Source: CAWCUK01 sp963798775 (GTDB lineage: Bacteria; Bacteroidota; Ignavibacteria; Ignavibacteriales; Ignavibacteriaceae). Taken from it: 64,000 nt of DNA. Both the position numbers and the translations under genes were made by a program. Below the pieces are notes generated by a model. It saw nothing but the letters and a program-made list of their open reading frames with translations. It did not search any database and had not been told where the DNA came from. The stretch is taken from contig CAWCUK010000008.1 of the NCBI GenBank assembly GCA_963798775.1, positions 85,652-149,651 of the forward strand. The letters are read 5' to 3'. This document shows, one piece after another, positions 47,160-55,656 of this stretch. Position 1 is the stretch's first letter; every line of letters starts with the position of its first letter.

Positions 47160-47333
47160 ATGGCAGCCCACGCGGGAGAAGAAGCAAGAAAAACCGGCGA
47201 TTTCAGATGCAGTAATTGCCATCATAAAGTTCATGTAAGCAACGGGCACAAAATTCCCAAATGCCCAAATTGCGGAAATGATACTTTTGACACCAGGGAA
47301 AATGAACCGGGAAATAAATCAACTTATGAATAA
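47160..47333 (+). CDS. Small zinc-ribbon protein
   Basis: 57 residues from the ATG at 47160, which follows AAAGGAGAAGAAT; an in-frame ATG at 47133 lacks a ribosome site. Two CxxC knuckles, CSNCHH and CPNCGN, are 17 residues apart and bind one zinc ion, a rubredoxin-like or YHR-type ribbon. The rest is charged and probably flexible. A good terminator follows immediately, so the gene is monocistronic. Function unknown; such proteins are often stress-related. Confidence 0.75.
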   Translation: MAAHAGEEARKTGDFRCSNCHHKVHVSNGHKIPKCPNCGNDTFDTRENEPGNKSTYE

Positions 47334-47339
47334 ATGTAA

Positions 47340-47376
47340 AAAGCCGCCTTTGAATTAAAATATTTTAGGCGGCTTT
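47340..47376. terminator. Bidirectional terminator
   Basis: Arms AAAGCCGCCT and AGGCGGCTTT flank an AT-rich loop directly after the zinc-ribbon stop, with T-rich sequence on both strands. It could also end the possible small gene on the minus strand at 47379-47468. Confidence 0.75.
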
Positions 47377-47378
47377 AT

Positions 47379-47468
47379 TTAAACTAAATTTACTTTTCCC
47401 GATCCTTCCATTAAACGGCAACCTAAAATTTTTTCTTGGATGTTTTTCCTTTTTATCACTATTTTCAT
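47379..47468 (-). CDS. Possible 29-residue small protein
   Basis: A minus-strand frame of 29 codons starting ATG at 47468, beginning MKIVIKRKN and ending GSGKVNLV, with AAGGTGG seven bases upstream and a terminator right after the stop. The ribosome site plus terminator make it more than a random frame, but the length is too small to judge coding by composition. No family recognised. Confidence 0.3.
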   Translation of the reverse strand: MKIVIKRKNIQEKILGCRLMEGSGKVNLV

Positions 47469-47578
47469 ACAGACACCACCTTTAGAAAGAGGGCTTTCAT
47501 TCTATCAGAAAAAGAATTCTTAATAATAAAGTTCATTTTTTAGCTATTTTCATCTAAAAAAATACTAAGGGAGTTGCT

Positions 47579-48469
47579 TTGCATGAAATAAAAGCAAAAT
47601 TAAAACGCCAGGCGGAAATTCTCGGTTTCGTTCTAAATAATCCGGGGAAATATAATATTTATGATTTTGAAGAAATTTATGAAGTTAATGATTTAACAAT
47701 TAAAAGAGATTTGCGCGAACTTCGGGATTTAGGAATTGATATTCATTCAAAAAAGAAAAAAGGAATTTACGTCTGCTCAAAAATTTCGGACGATATAACA
47801 AAAAACTTAATCATTCAATATATAGGAATAGCGGTTAATCAAAGTTCATACGACCAGGCAACCAATCTTCTTGTGCAAAACTTAAACTCCAAATCAATTT
47901 CATTTATAACTCTGTTACAAAAGTGCGTGGATGAAAATTCTAAAATAAAGATTAAATATTTAAAAGCTGAAAATGGAAAAACCGAGGAAAGAATAATCTC
48001 ACCCTATTGTATTTTCCAAAGCGATAAAAGCTGGAGGTTGCTTTCCGAACATGAAGGAAAGATTAAACAGTTTTTAATAAACCGCGTAAAAGAAATTGAA
48101 AGATTAGAACAAACCTTTATACCGCCGTCTCAAAAACAAATTGATGAAATCTTCTCGACTTCATTCAGAAGCTGGCTGGGGAATGAAGAATATAAAGTTA
48201 AACTAAAGTTTCTTCCGCCCTGGCCTGAGCGGATAAAACCGCTGCAATTAATGGAAGACCAGAAAATGGAAATAAAAGCAGACGGCACAATGATTTTTGA
48301 AACGGTAGTAAACTCATTAAAGGAAATCGCGAGCTGGGTTGTTAGTCGAGGCAAAGGAGTTATAGTACTTGAGCCGGCAGAGCTTAGAAATATTGTAATT
48401 AACACCGCTAAAGAGGCGTTGTTGAATTATGAGGAAAAAGTATCATTAAATGATACTGTTATTAAATAA
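47579..48469 (+). CDS. HTH-WYL domain transcriptional regulator
   Basis: 296 residues from a TTG at 47579 with AAGGGAG just upstream. The N-terminal winged helix-turn-helix covers about residues 1-60 (ILGFVLNNPGKYNIYDFEEIYEVNDLTIKRDLRELRDLGI), and the WYL domain about 115-180 (YCIFQSDKSWRLLSEHEGKIKQFLINRVKEIERL). A C-terminal extension (WCX-like) follows. WYL proteins bind nucleic-acid-type ligands and often control phage defence and CRISPR genes. The nearest cas gene is 3.8 kb downstream on the same strand. The last codons overlap a 19-base palindrome that recurs beside cas6 (see findings). Confidence 0.87.
   Translation: MHEIKAKLKRQAEILGFVLNNPGKYNIYDFEEIYEVNDLTIKRDLRELRDLGIDIHSKKKKGIYVCSKISDDITKNLIIQYIGIAVNQSSYDQATNLLVQNLNSKSISFITLLQKCVDENSKIKIKYLKAENGKTEERIISPYCIFQSDKSWRLLSEHEGKIKQFLINRVKEIERLEQTFIPPSQKQIDEIFSTSFRSWLGNEEYKVKLKFLPPWPERIKPLQLMEDQKMEIKADGTMIFETVVNSLKEIASWVVSRGKGVIVLEPAELRNIVINTAKEALLNYEEKVSLNDTVIK
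48439..48457. promoter_or_regulatory. 19-base palindrome, copy 1
   Basis: AGTATCATTAAATGATACT has perfect 9-base arms around one central base and lies in the last codons of the WYL gene. A near-identical copy is at 53052 between cas6 and cas3. It may be an operator or a small repeat. Confidence 0.4.
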
Positions 48470-48496
48470 AAATTTTAGAAATTGGAAGTCAAGGGT

Positions 48497-49107
48497 TGAA
48501 TGATTGAATGATTGAATGATTGAATGATTGAATGATTGAATGATTGTATGATTGAATGGTTGAATGGTTGAATGGTTGAATGGTTGAATGGTTGAATGAT
48601 TGAATGGTTGAATGATTGAATGGTTGAATGGTTGAATGGTTGAATGGTTGAATGGTTGAATGATTGAATGGTTGAATGGTTGAAAGCATGCTGTTGGATG
48701 AAAAAAGAGAGTTGTCATCCCGAACTTGTTTCGGGATCTGTTCGGAGGGTGTAGAATAGAATGGATGGCTGAGTGAATGATTGAATGAGTGAATGGTTGA
48801 ATGGTTGAATGATTGAATGGTTGAATGATTGAATGGTTGAATGATTGAATGATTGAATGATTGAATGATTGAATGATTGAATGATTGAATGATTGAATGA
48901 TTGAATGATTGAATGGTTGAATTGCTGAAAGCATGCTGTTGGATGAAAAAAGAGAGTTGTCATCCCGAACTTGTTTCGGGATCTGTTCGGAGGGTGTAGA
49001 ACAGAATGGATGGCTGAGTGAATGGTTGAATGATTGTATGATTGAATGGTTGAATGATTGAATGGCTGAATGGCTGAATGGTTGAATGGTTGAATGGTTG
49101 AATGGAT
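48497..49107. repeat. 8-bp minisatellite with a duplicated ~92-bp spacer unit
   Basis: Three blocks of an 8-base unit (ATGATTGA or ATGGTTGA), at about 48497-48683, 48774-48925 and 49017-49107, are separated by two almost identical spacers of about 92 bases (48684-48773 and 48926-49016). Each spacer contains GAAAGCATGCTGTTGG and the hairpin ATCCCGAA-cttg-TTTCGGGAT. The nested layout shows a larger unit of array plus spacer that was duplicated. Frames read from it are repeat artefacts. The stretch 48470-49323 holds no gene. Confidence 0.9.
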
Positions 49108-49323
49108 AGCAAACTCATCTCAAATCCTTCTTTTGGGAAGAGAAGGGCTTTTGGGAATATCGAAGTAATAGTGAGTTTTGAAATTCCGGTTTAGGCCGGG
49201 ATGACAGCGTTTTATTGGCGGTCGAGAACGTGAATCAGTCTATTATAAAAACAAGGGGAATTATTTGCGGGTTGTACGCAAATTATTATTTCTTAATCAT
49301 TAAATTATTTATGGAGGTACACC

Positions 49324-49581
49324 ATGAAAATCGCACGCATGAATCATTTGGATGAAAATACAGGCGGAAAAACCGCCGCGTTTTTTGATATTCAAACAGA
49401 TGACGGAATCGTAATCAAAGGATTCCGGTTAGTTGACGGTGCTAATGGTTTATTCGTTTCAGCGCCTTTTGTTAAGGGCAAAGACGGGAAATTTTATGAT
49501 AATGTTATTCTTCCCAAGGAGATGAAAGAGAAGCTTGAGAAAATGGCAATTGATGAATATACGAATGCTGAGGTTGCTTGA
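49324..49581 (+). CDS. spoVG: SpoVG family protein
   Basis: 85 residues with a strong site GGAGGT ten bases before the ATG. The core VIKGFRLVDGANGLFVSAP followed by DGKFYDNVILP matches the SpoVG family, site-specific nucleic-acid-binding proteins involved in division, stress and post-transcriptional control in other bacteria. The usual length is 85-100 residues. It has its own terminator, so it is transcribed alone. Confidence 0.85.
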   Translation: MKIARMNHLDENTGGKTAAFFDIQTDDGIVIKGFRLVDGANGLFVSAPFVKGKDGKFYDNVILPKEMKEKLEKMAIDEYTNAEVA

Positions 49582-49587
49582 TTCTGT

Positions 49588-49618
49588 ACCGGCTCTTTTA
49601 TGGAGCCGGTTTTTTTTT
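49588..49618 (+). terminator. Rho-independent terminator after spoVG
   Basis: Arms ACCGGCTC and GAGCCGGT with a 6-base loop and a run of eight T, seven bases after the spoVG stop. Confidence 0.9.
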
Positions 49619-50281
49619 GATAATCTGTTATGACACTTAATATATGAAGTTGATGAATCATGATTTGTCCGAGAGATGCCGCAGAATTTTAGGAGAATGT
49701 TGGAACTATACTGATTACATCAGCACAGAATTCAGCATAACAATATTGTGGTAAAATTATTCTACTCCTAGCGGAGTTGCGTCTATTTTTTACATTTTAT
49801 TTTCTAATAACATTAAACTCCTACGAAGTTTTCCACTATCAGCAAAAAGCATAAATTAGCCCAATTAATAATCAACAATTATTTTTTCCCAACCTCATCA
49901 TTTTCCAATTTCCGTTAAAAATTGATATTAGGAAATATTTAAATATATTAAGATTTGAATTTCATTTTCCCAATCCCGTAGGGATTAATATATTATTAGA
50001 AATTTACAAATATTGAATTAACCAACCCATCGGGTTGTATATTTTTACTTTTTGGTTCTAACACATTGTGCTGTGTCAGAATATGAAAAGCCGACTCTAC
50101 AAATAGCAGAAGCGCTTTGTTAAACCGAACTTATTTTCAGTATCAGTGAGATGCTGCTGAATTTTAGGAGATGTTGAATAAATGCGGCATGAGTCAAGTG
50201 GAAGAATTTTTAAAATATACTTTTAATTTTTCTTTAAAACATTTATTATATCCATTATCATTCTTTTTTTTTGAGCTAAAA
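49619..50281. repeat. Gene-free mosaic of short palindromic repeats
   Basis: No gene seen. The stretch carries several REP-like palindromes, such as CTCCTAGCGGAG, AATCCCGTAGGGATT and AACCCATCGGGTT. It also has a duplicated segment: a GATGCCGCAGAATTTTAGGA-type sequence near 49674-49702 recurs as GATGCTGCTGAATTTTAGGA at 50151-50170. The second copy runs into a false upstream start for the TPR gene. Confidence 0.55.
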
Positions 50282-51439
50282 ATGAAAAAACAAGCGAAAA
50301 TATATCATCTAAATAAAAAATCGAAAACTGTAGAGGATTACTTAAAGGATTTTGATAGATATTTATTAGACGGAAATTTCAAATTATTAATAAAACAAGC
50401 CGGTGAGGCGATAAAAAAATATCCCACGGAAAACGTCTTTTTATATATATCTAAGGCGGTTGCGCATTCAAATATAAATGAAGAAAAAACCGCAATTGAT
50501 ATTTTATTAAACGCAAAAAATATTTTCCGGGACGAGAAAGCAATTCATTTTTATCTGGCTAAATTTTATGATGAGCAGAATAAAATTGAAGCCGCGAAAT
50601 CTGAATTATTAAAAGCGATAGAATTAACGCCGCCGAGGGATAAAAACAGCAAATCCGACTTTTTAAATGAACTGGCGGTGTTATTCTGGAAAGAAGGCAA
50701 TAACAAAGAAGCGATTAAAATTCTAAAATCCGCTTTAAAAGAAAATCCTACAAACCTACAAGCTAAAGAAAATTTAGAGTTTTTCTCAATGGAGAGAAAT
50801 AATAAACCGGGAACTGATCTATTAGGTTTATTTCTGAAAGTACAGTCAGATAAATATTTTGCAAGTACCGGAAAGTCTTCATTTAGTTCTGAAAAAGAAA
50901 CGAATAGAATTCTAGATATTATTTTTAAAAAATGGAATAATGAAATAGCGGCAAAATTTGATGAAATTAATAAATTATCAAAACAGAAACAGGAGAAATT
51001 TTTACGAGAAGTTGAGATAGATTTTTCTTTAAATTCCCCGTATAAGCAAACCAAAACGGAAGAGGGACTTGATTTAGATATTGAAGAAATTATGGATGAA
51101 ATTAATAACTATTTAGATTTTTTGCCTGCCGATTCACTAGTTATACTCCCTCTGCTGGAGCCATTAATAATAAAAGCGGGAATGAAAAAAGCGCGTATTT
51201 TAGAAATAATTACTAAGGGTAATCCTTCCGACGAGGAAAAGGATATTCTGCAATGGGCTGTAGATGTAGGTTTTACTTTAATGGACTCGAATTTAGAGGA
51301 TGATGAAGCCGAAAAAGAACTGATATTTGAAGAAGCAGTTGAAATAGCGGCCGATTATATTCCGAGAACTAAATCACGGGATATTTTAATAAAGACAGCG
51401 GCAAGGCTTTACGAGATTTCGAACTATGGGGATATTTAA
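50282..51439 (+). CDS. TPR-repeat protein with a C-terminal domain shared with the next gene
   Basis: 385 residues from the ATG at 50282 (KKQAKIYHLN); a frame reaching ATG 50171 reads through repeat DNA and is less likely. Residues about 30-180 contain tetratricopeptide repeats (for example FLYISKAVAHSNINEEKTAIDILLNAK and ELAVLFWKEGNNKEAIKILKSAL). The C-terminal half has FKKWNNEIAAKFDEINKLSKQ and EVEIDF blocks, also seen in the 210-residue protein downstream. No enzyme motif or signal peptide. Probably a cytosolic scaffold. Function unknown. Confidence 0.7.
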   Translation: MKKQAKIYHLNKKSKTVEDYLKDFDRYLLDGNFKLLIKQAGEAIKKYPTENVFLYISKAVAHSNINEEKTAIDILLNAKNIFRDEKAIHFYLAKFYDEQNKIEAAKSELLKAIELTPPRDKNSKSDFLNELAVLFWKEGNNKEAIKILKSALKENPTNLQAKENLEFFSMERNNKPGTDLLGLFLKVQSDKYFASTGKSSFSSEKETNRILDIIFKKWNNEIAAKFDEINKLSKQKQEKFLREVEIDFSLNSPYKQTKTEEGLDLDIEEIMDEINNYLDFLPADSLVILPLLEPLIIKAGMKKARILEIITKGNPSDEEKDILQWAVDVGFTLMDSNLEDDEAEKELIFEEAVEIAADYIPRTKSRDILIKTAARLYEISNYGDI

Positions 51440-51491
51440 AATTTTTATTTTTAGATAGTATTAATTAGAAAAAGCATTAGAAGGAACTAAT

Positions 51492-52124
51492 TTGATTTCA
51501 AAAGAAAAAATAGAAGCGTTGAGAGAATCCTATCATCTTTTTGTTGACATACAGATGGAAAAATATTTCAAAGAGAATAATAAAAATGAATTCGACAACA
51601 AGACTGAAGCTGAGTTTGTTGTCAACAAAATTATGCATAAATGGAATACAAAGATATCACCGGACGCAGAGATAGATAATTTAGATAAAGCCGATAAAAT
51701 AAAATTATTTAACTCAATTAAAATAGATTTCAAAAATGATAATAAGACGATAAAAAACCGGCCAAAAGAAAAATCCGGCCCGACAAATATTTTTGTTCCA
51801 GGGGAAAAGAATTCAGAAAAAGATTTGGAGAAGTTTATACCTTATTCAATTTTAGTTTTAGATAAGTTAGGATATAAGTTTGAACGATTGAGAGAAATAT
51901 TTTTAAAAAAAGATGAACCATCGCCAGTGGAACAAGAATTAATTGTATGGGCTTTAATGATTGTAAGCCTATTTTATAAGACAGTTATATCAAAAAGCAA
52001 TAAAGAGAAAGAAGCAAAATTAAGAAAAGTCCTACGGATGCTGGAAGAAAAGCTGAGTCCGGAAGATACCCAAAAAGCTTTAGAGGACCTTCAGTATCAT
52101 TTTAAAAGAGATTTATTGAAGTAA
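51492..52124 (+). CDS. Hypothetical protein, paralogue of the preceding C-terminal domain
   Basis: 210 residues from TTG 51492 with AAGGAAC upstream. It lacks TPRs but matches the second half of the upstream protein: HKWNTKISPDAEIDNLDKADK with IKIDF against KKWNNEIAAKFDEINKLSKQ with VEIDF, and ERLREIFLKKDEPSPVEQEL against KARILEIITKGNPSDEEKDIL. Mostly helical and charged, no signal peptide, no known family recognised. The two genes lie in tandem just upstream of cas6, but no direct CRISPR link can be read from sequence. Confidence 0.65.
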   Translation: MISKEKIEALRESYHLFVDIQMEKYFKENNKNEFDNKTEAEFVVNKIMHKWNTKISPDAEIDNLDKADKIKLFNSIKIDFKNDNKTIKNRPKEKSGPTNIFVPGEKNSEKDLEKFIPYSILVLDKLGYKFERLREIFLKKDEPSPVEQELIVWALMIVSLFYKTVISKSNKEKEAKLRKVLRMLEEKLSPEDTQKALEDLQYHFKRDLLK

Positions 52125-52245
52125 ATTAAGCGCGGTTGGCTAAGCAATTAAAATATTCCATTACCATTATTTTTTTTGAAGTTATAAATTATAAATGCTA
52201 AATTAAAAGAACATAAAATTACTATTTTCGGGGGCACTATTCCAT

Positions 52246-53047
52246 ATGCGGCTTCTACTGACTCTTAAACAAGTAAATAACGAAAATATTCCGGCTAACT
52301 ATTTTTACCCTTTATCGGCGGCTATATATAAGCTGTTAAAATTCGGCTCTCCGGAGTTTTCCTCATTTCTTCATGATATCGGATATCCGCTAAACGGGAA
52401 AAGATATAAACTATTTACATTCGCGCTACGCTTTAAGCAGTTTAAATTTCAAAACGGGGGAATAAAACTTTATACACCGGAAGCTGACCTTCTAATCTCG
52501 TCCCCTCTAATTGAAGACTTTATACAAACATTTATCTACGGAACCTTTGAAACTCAAAAGCTTTCTATAGCATCGAAACGGAGTAAAGCTGATTTTCAAA
52601 TTCATGGAGTTGAAAGTTTAGCAAAGCCGGATATTAAAACCGAAATGAGCTTTAAGCTCCTCTCCCCTATCCTTTTTTCAACAAAGAAAATTTTTAACGG
52701 AAAACTGCAGCCTTATTACTATAGGTATTATGATGACATCGAGAAAATAAACAAGGTGCTGAACGAAAATCTTAAAAATAAATACACCGTACTGCATAAT
52801 GAATCGGCGGGAGAAAAATGCGTAAGGCTGGAATGGGATAAAAATTATTTAGAAAGAGCCGCGCAAAAAGGAAAAAGACCGACAGTAAAACAAACAATAA
52901 AAGAAGGTGAAATTGATTCTACCGAAATAGTCGGAAATATGGTTCCGTTTACTATTTCACGGTGATAAAGAACTAATAGAAGTAGGCTACGAATGCGGCT
53001 TCGGAGAAAAAAATTCACTCGGCTTCGGCTGCCCGGAGGTAAGATAA
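52246..53047 (+). pseudogene. cas6: CRISPR repeat endonuclease Cas6, one frameshift near the C-terminus
   Basis: The first 239 codons (MRLLLTLKQ onward, stop 52963-52965) form a RAMP-fold Cas6. The glycine-rich end that defines the family, ECGFGEKNSLGFGC, is found one frame over and ends at 53045-53047. A single-base indel near 52955-52966 therefore separates the body from the RNA-contact loop. If the change is real, pre-crRNA cutting is probably weakened or lost; if it is a sequence error, the gene is whole at about 267 residues. It opens the CRISPR-Cas operon, and its product would cut the 30-base repeat of the array at 63573. Confidence 0.85.
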
Positions 53048-53051
53048 AAAA

Positions 53052-53070
53052 AGTATCATCAAATGATACT
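53052..53070. promoter_or_regulatory. 19-base palindrome, copy 2
   Basis: AGTATCATCAAATGATACT differs from the copy at 48439 by one base. It lies 5 bases after the end of cas6. Confidence 0.4.
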
Positions 53071-53125
53071 CATGTTTTATCCAATTGAGCTATGTTGCTC
53101 ACCGGGCGAAGCTGTGTTTTTATTT

Positions 53126-53215
53126 ATTGCAAGATTGGCAAGATAACCAAGATTACCAAGATTGCAAGATTACCAAGATTGCAAGATTACCAAGATTGCA
53201 AGATTACAAGATTGA
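53126..53215. repeat. 17-bp tandem repeat between cas6 and cas3
   Basis: Units of GCAAGATTACCAAGATT repeat about four to five times with small changes, preceded by a degenerate copy. There is no spacer structure, so it is not a CRISPR array. It separates cas6 from the tightly packed cas3-cas8-cas7-cas5 block. Confidence 0.85.
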
Positions 53216-53255
53216 GTTTAATTTTTTGAGAAATAATGGAGGTTAGAGAAAATAC

Positions 53256-55656
53256 TTGACGAACGAACAACTGAAAAATATTTTTCATTCTTTAACAGAT
53301 TTGAACTCATTTAAATTTCAAGAAGATGTTGCATCTAAGATAATTTAATCAAAAAAATGTCATCTTACAAGCGCCAACCGGTGCTGGTAAAACTTGGGCT
53401 TCTATTTTACCTTTTTTAGTTGCTAAAATTGAAGGTATACATTTTCCACAAAAGCTTATTTACTCTCTCCCAATGAGGGTCTTAGCAAATTCATTATATG
53501 ATACTGTTTCACAAAATAAATTTATCAATCAGCTGGGAGTTAAAGTTACCCTACAGACAGGCGAACAGCAGAAAGATCCTTTCTTATTAGATGGGGATAT
53601 AATTTTTACTACAATTGATCAATCATTGTCTGCGATACTAAGTATTCCATTGGGCCTTTCTAAAAGGCAAGCAAATATAAATGCTGGAACTTTCTATTGG
53701 CAGTTATCTTGTTTTCGATGAGTTTCATTTACTAGATTCACAAAGGTCCTTGTCTACCTTATTTCATCTATTAAAAATACTAAATGGATTTTCGCCATTT
53801 TGTTTAATGACAGCAACTCTCTCAGATAAACTGCAAAAGGAATTATCTAATGAAATTAATGCTGAAGTGGTTTCAGTTTCTAATGAAGAAGTTTCTTTTA
53901 TTCCGAGCCAGAAAAATAAAATTAGAAGGCTCAAGGTCGAAAATAATTTTTTGACAGCAGATGCTATATTAAAAAACCATAAAAACTATACTCGCACAAT
54001 AGTTTTGTGCAATACTGTGGAGAAATGTCAAAATATTTTTAAGATTTAAAAAAGATAAAAGAGGAAGGTAAAGATTTTGTAAATACCCAAATCATTTGCA
54101 TTCATTCGAGATTTTTTGGAGAAGACAGATTGCAAAAGAAAAATTAATAAAAAAATTATTTGAAAAAGAAAGTACAACAGATGCAATTTTGGTTTCTACT
54201 CAGGTTATAGAAGTTGGTATAGATATAACTTGTAATGTTATGCATACAGAATGTCCACCAATAAATTCTTTACTTCAAAGAGTGGGACGATGTGCAAGAT
54301 TTGAAAATGAAGAAGGAAAAGTCCTTGTTTATAATGTGGAAAAGACATCTCCCTATTTTGAAGAGATCAGCTAATGTATTAAAAGCAACCTTTGAAAAAT
54401 TAAAAGAAAACGATGGAATAAATTTAGATTATCAAACTTCACAGAAGTTAATTGATGAAATAATTGCAGAAAAAGAGATTAATGATTTGAGAGGGATACA
54501 AGCATCTCAAAGAAATGAAGATATAAGAAGGGTATGGGGAAACTGTGAAAAATCAGAAGCACAAGATTTAATTCGGGATGTAAATACGATTCAAATAATC
54601 TTATTACCAAATGTTGATAATTTGGATAACCCTTACAAATATCAAACGATATCTCTTCTTCGTTATACCTTAAAAAGCAATTTGGACAAAATCGAAAATT
54701 CCGATTGGATTGTTAGAGCCGTAAATGAATCAACTTTCATAGATGATCTTGATTTTGAAAACGAAAATCTAAAAAAGATAAAATATAGTTATGAGCCAGT
54801 GCCAGTTGAAAATGTTTTATTTGAAACACTTGTTATACTAAACAGCGAATATGTAAAATATGATGAGAATATAGGGTTAAACTTTTCTGAAGGAAATGAA
54901 TATTCGGAAATAATAACCCGAGAAATTTACAGAGACCAGCATTTCAAAATAACAAAGGATACTTATGAAGAACATATAGATTTTTTAATTAAAGCTTACA
55001 AGAAATACTTCATGGACAAAAATGATTTTATTCATGAGGAATTTATTAAACAATGGGGAATAAATATTTCTTTTGATGATTTAATTTCTTTTATGATAGT
55101 TCTGCACGATTACGGAAAGCTGAATACAGCTTGGCAAAAGAAAGCATTTGAGTTTCAAAACAAAAAAGAAAAGTTAAGTAATACTGTTCTGCTTGCACAT
55201 ACTGACTTTAATGAAGGAGATGAAAGAGTAAAATTTCCACCACACGCCGGGGCGGGTGCGCTGGTTTCGATATCTTTACTTGAAAAATATTTGACACATT
55301 TGGGAGTACAGCAAAATATAATACTCAATATTTGTAGAGCTACGGCATCGTCAATTCTTAGACATCATTCACCTCTTGCAACCAAATCAACACGTTATAG
55401 TACTGTAAAGGAATCTATTTCATTAACAGAACAATTACTAAAAAAATATGACGTCCAAAACTATCTAATTGATAACTCTGTGCCACCATTAGCTGGATTT
55501 GACGACTTTGATTTATCAGATTACACAATTCCCTTTTTAACTGATCAGAATAAAGTTTCCGAAACACTACTCTATTTTTATTTAGTTAGGATTCTTAGAA
55601 TATGTGATCAAAAATCATTTGAAATAAAGGAAGAGGCAATAAATGTATCAAGATGA
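53256..55656 (+). pseudogene. cas3: Cas3 helicase-nuclease, helicase-HD order, five frameshifts
   Basis: A GGAGG site at 53239 precedes a TTG start. Joined across five single-base shifts (near 53345, 53695, 54047, 54145 and 54365), the protein has Walker A QAPTGAGKTW, motif II FDEFH, MTATLS, VIEVGIDI and QRVGRCAR, that is, a full SF2 helicase. The intact last 420 codons carry an HD nuclease: LHDYGKLNTAWQ, PPHAGAGA and LRHHSP. Most Cas3 proteins have HD first; here it is last, recalling a fusion of separate Cas3' and Cas3''. It should unwind and degrade DNA marked by Cascade. The shifts are indels only, without in-frame nonsense changes, so recent decay or sequence error are both possible. Confidence 0.88.

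Noticed and set aside
48446..48963. Long minus-strand frames made of repeated Ser-Phe-Asn-His-Ser-Ile-Ile-Gln units
   Set aside because: An 8-base repeat has a 24-base coding period and stays open by chance; the frames have no ribosome site and exist in several phases.
50171..50281. 37-codon N-terminal extension of the TPR protein
   Set aside because: It reads through repeat DNA, the ribosome site touches the ATG, and the residues are an unlikely Phe-rich run; ATG 50282 is preferred.
53072..53105. tRNA-like segment on the minus strand (AACATAGCTCAATTGGATAA)
   Set aside because: Only a D-arm-like stretch fits; no anticodon arm, T-arm or matching acceptor stem could be drawn.
53126..53215. 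The 17-bp repeat as a degenerate CRISPR
   Set aside because: No spacers between units and no likeness to the array repeat.
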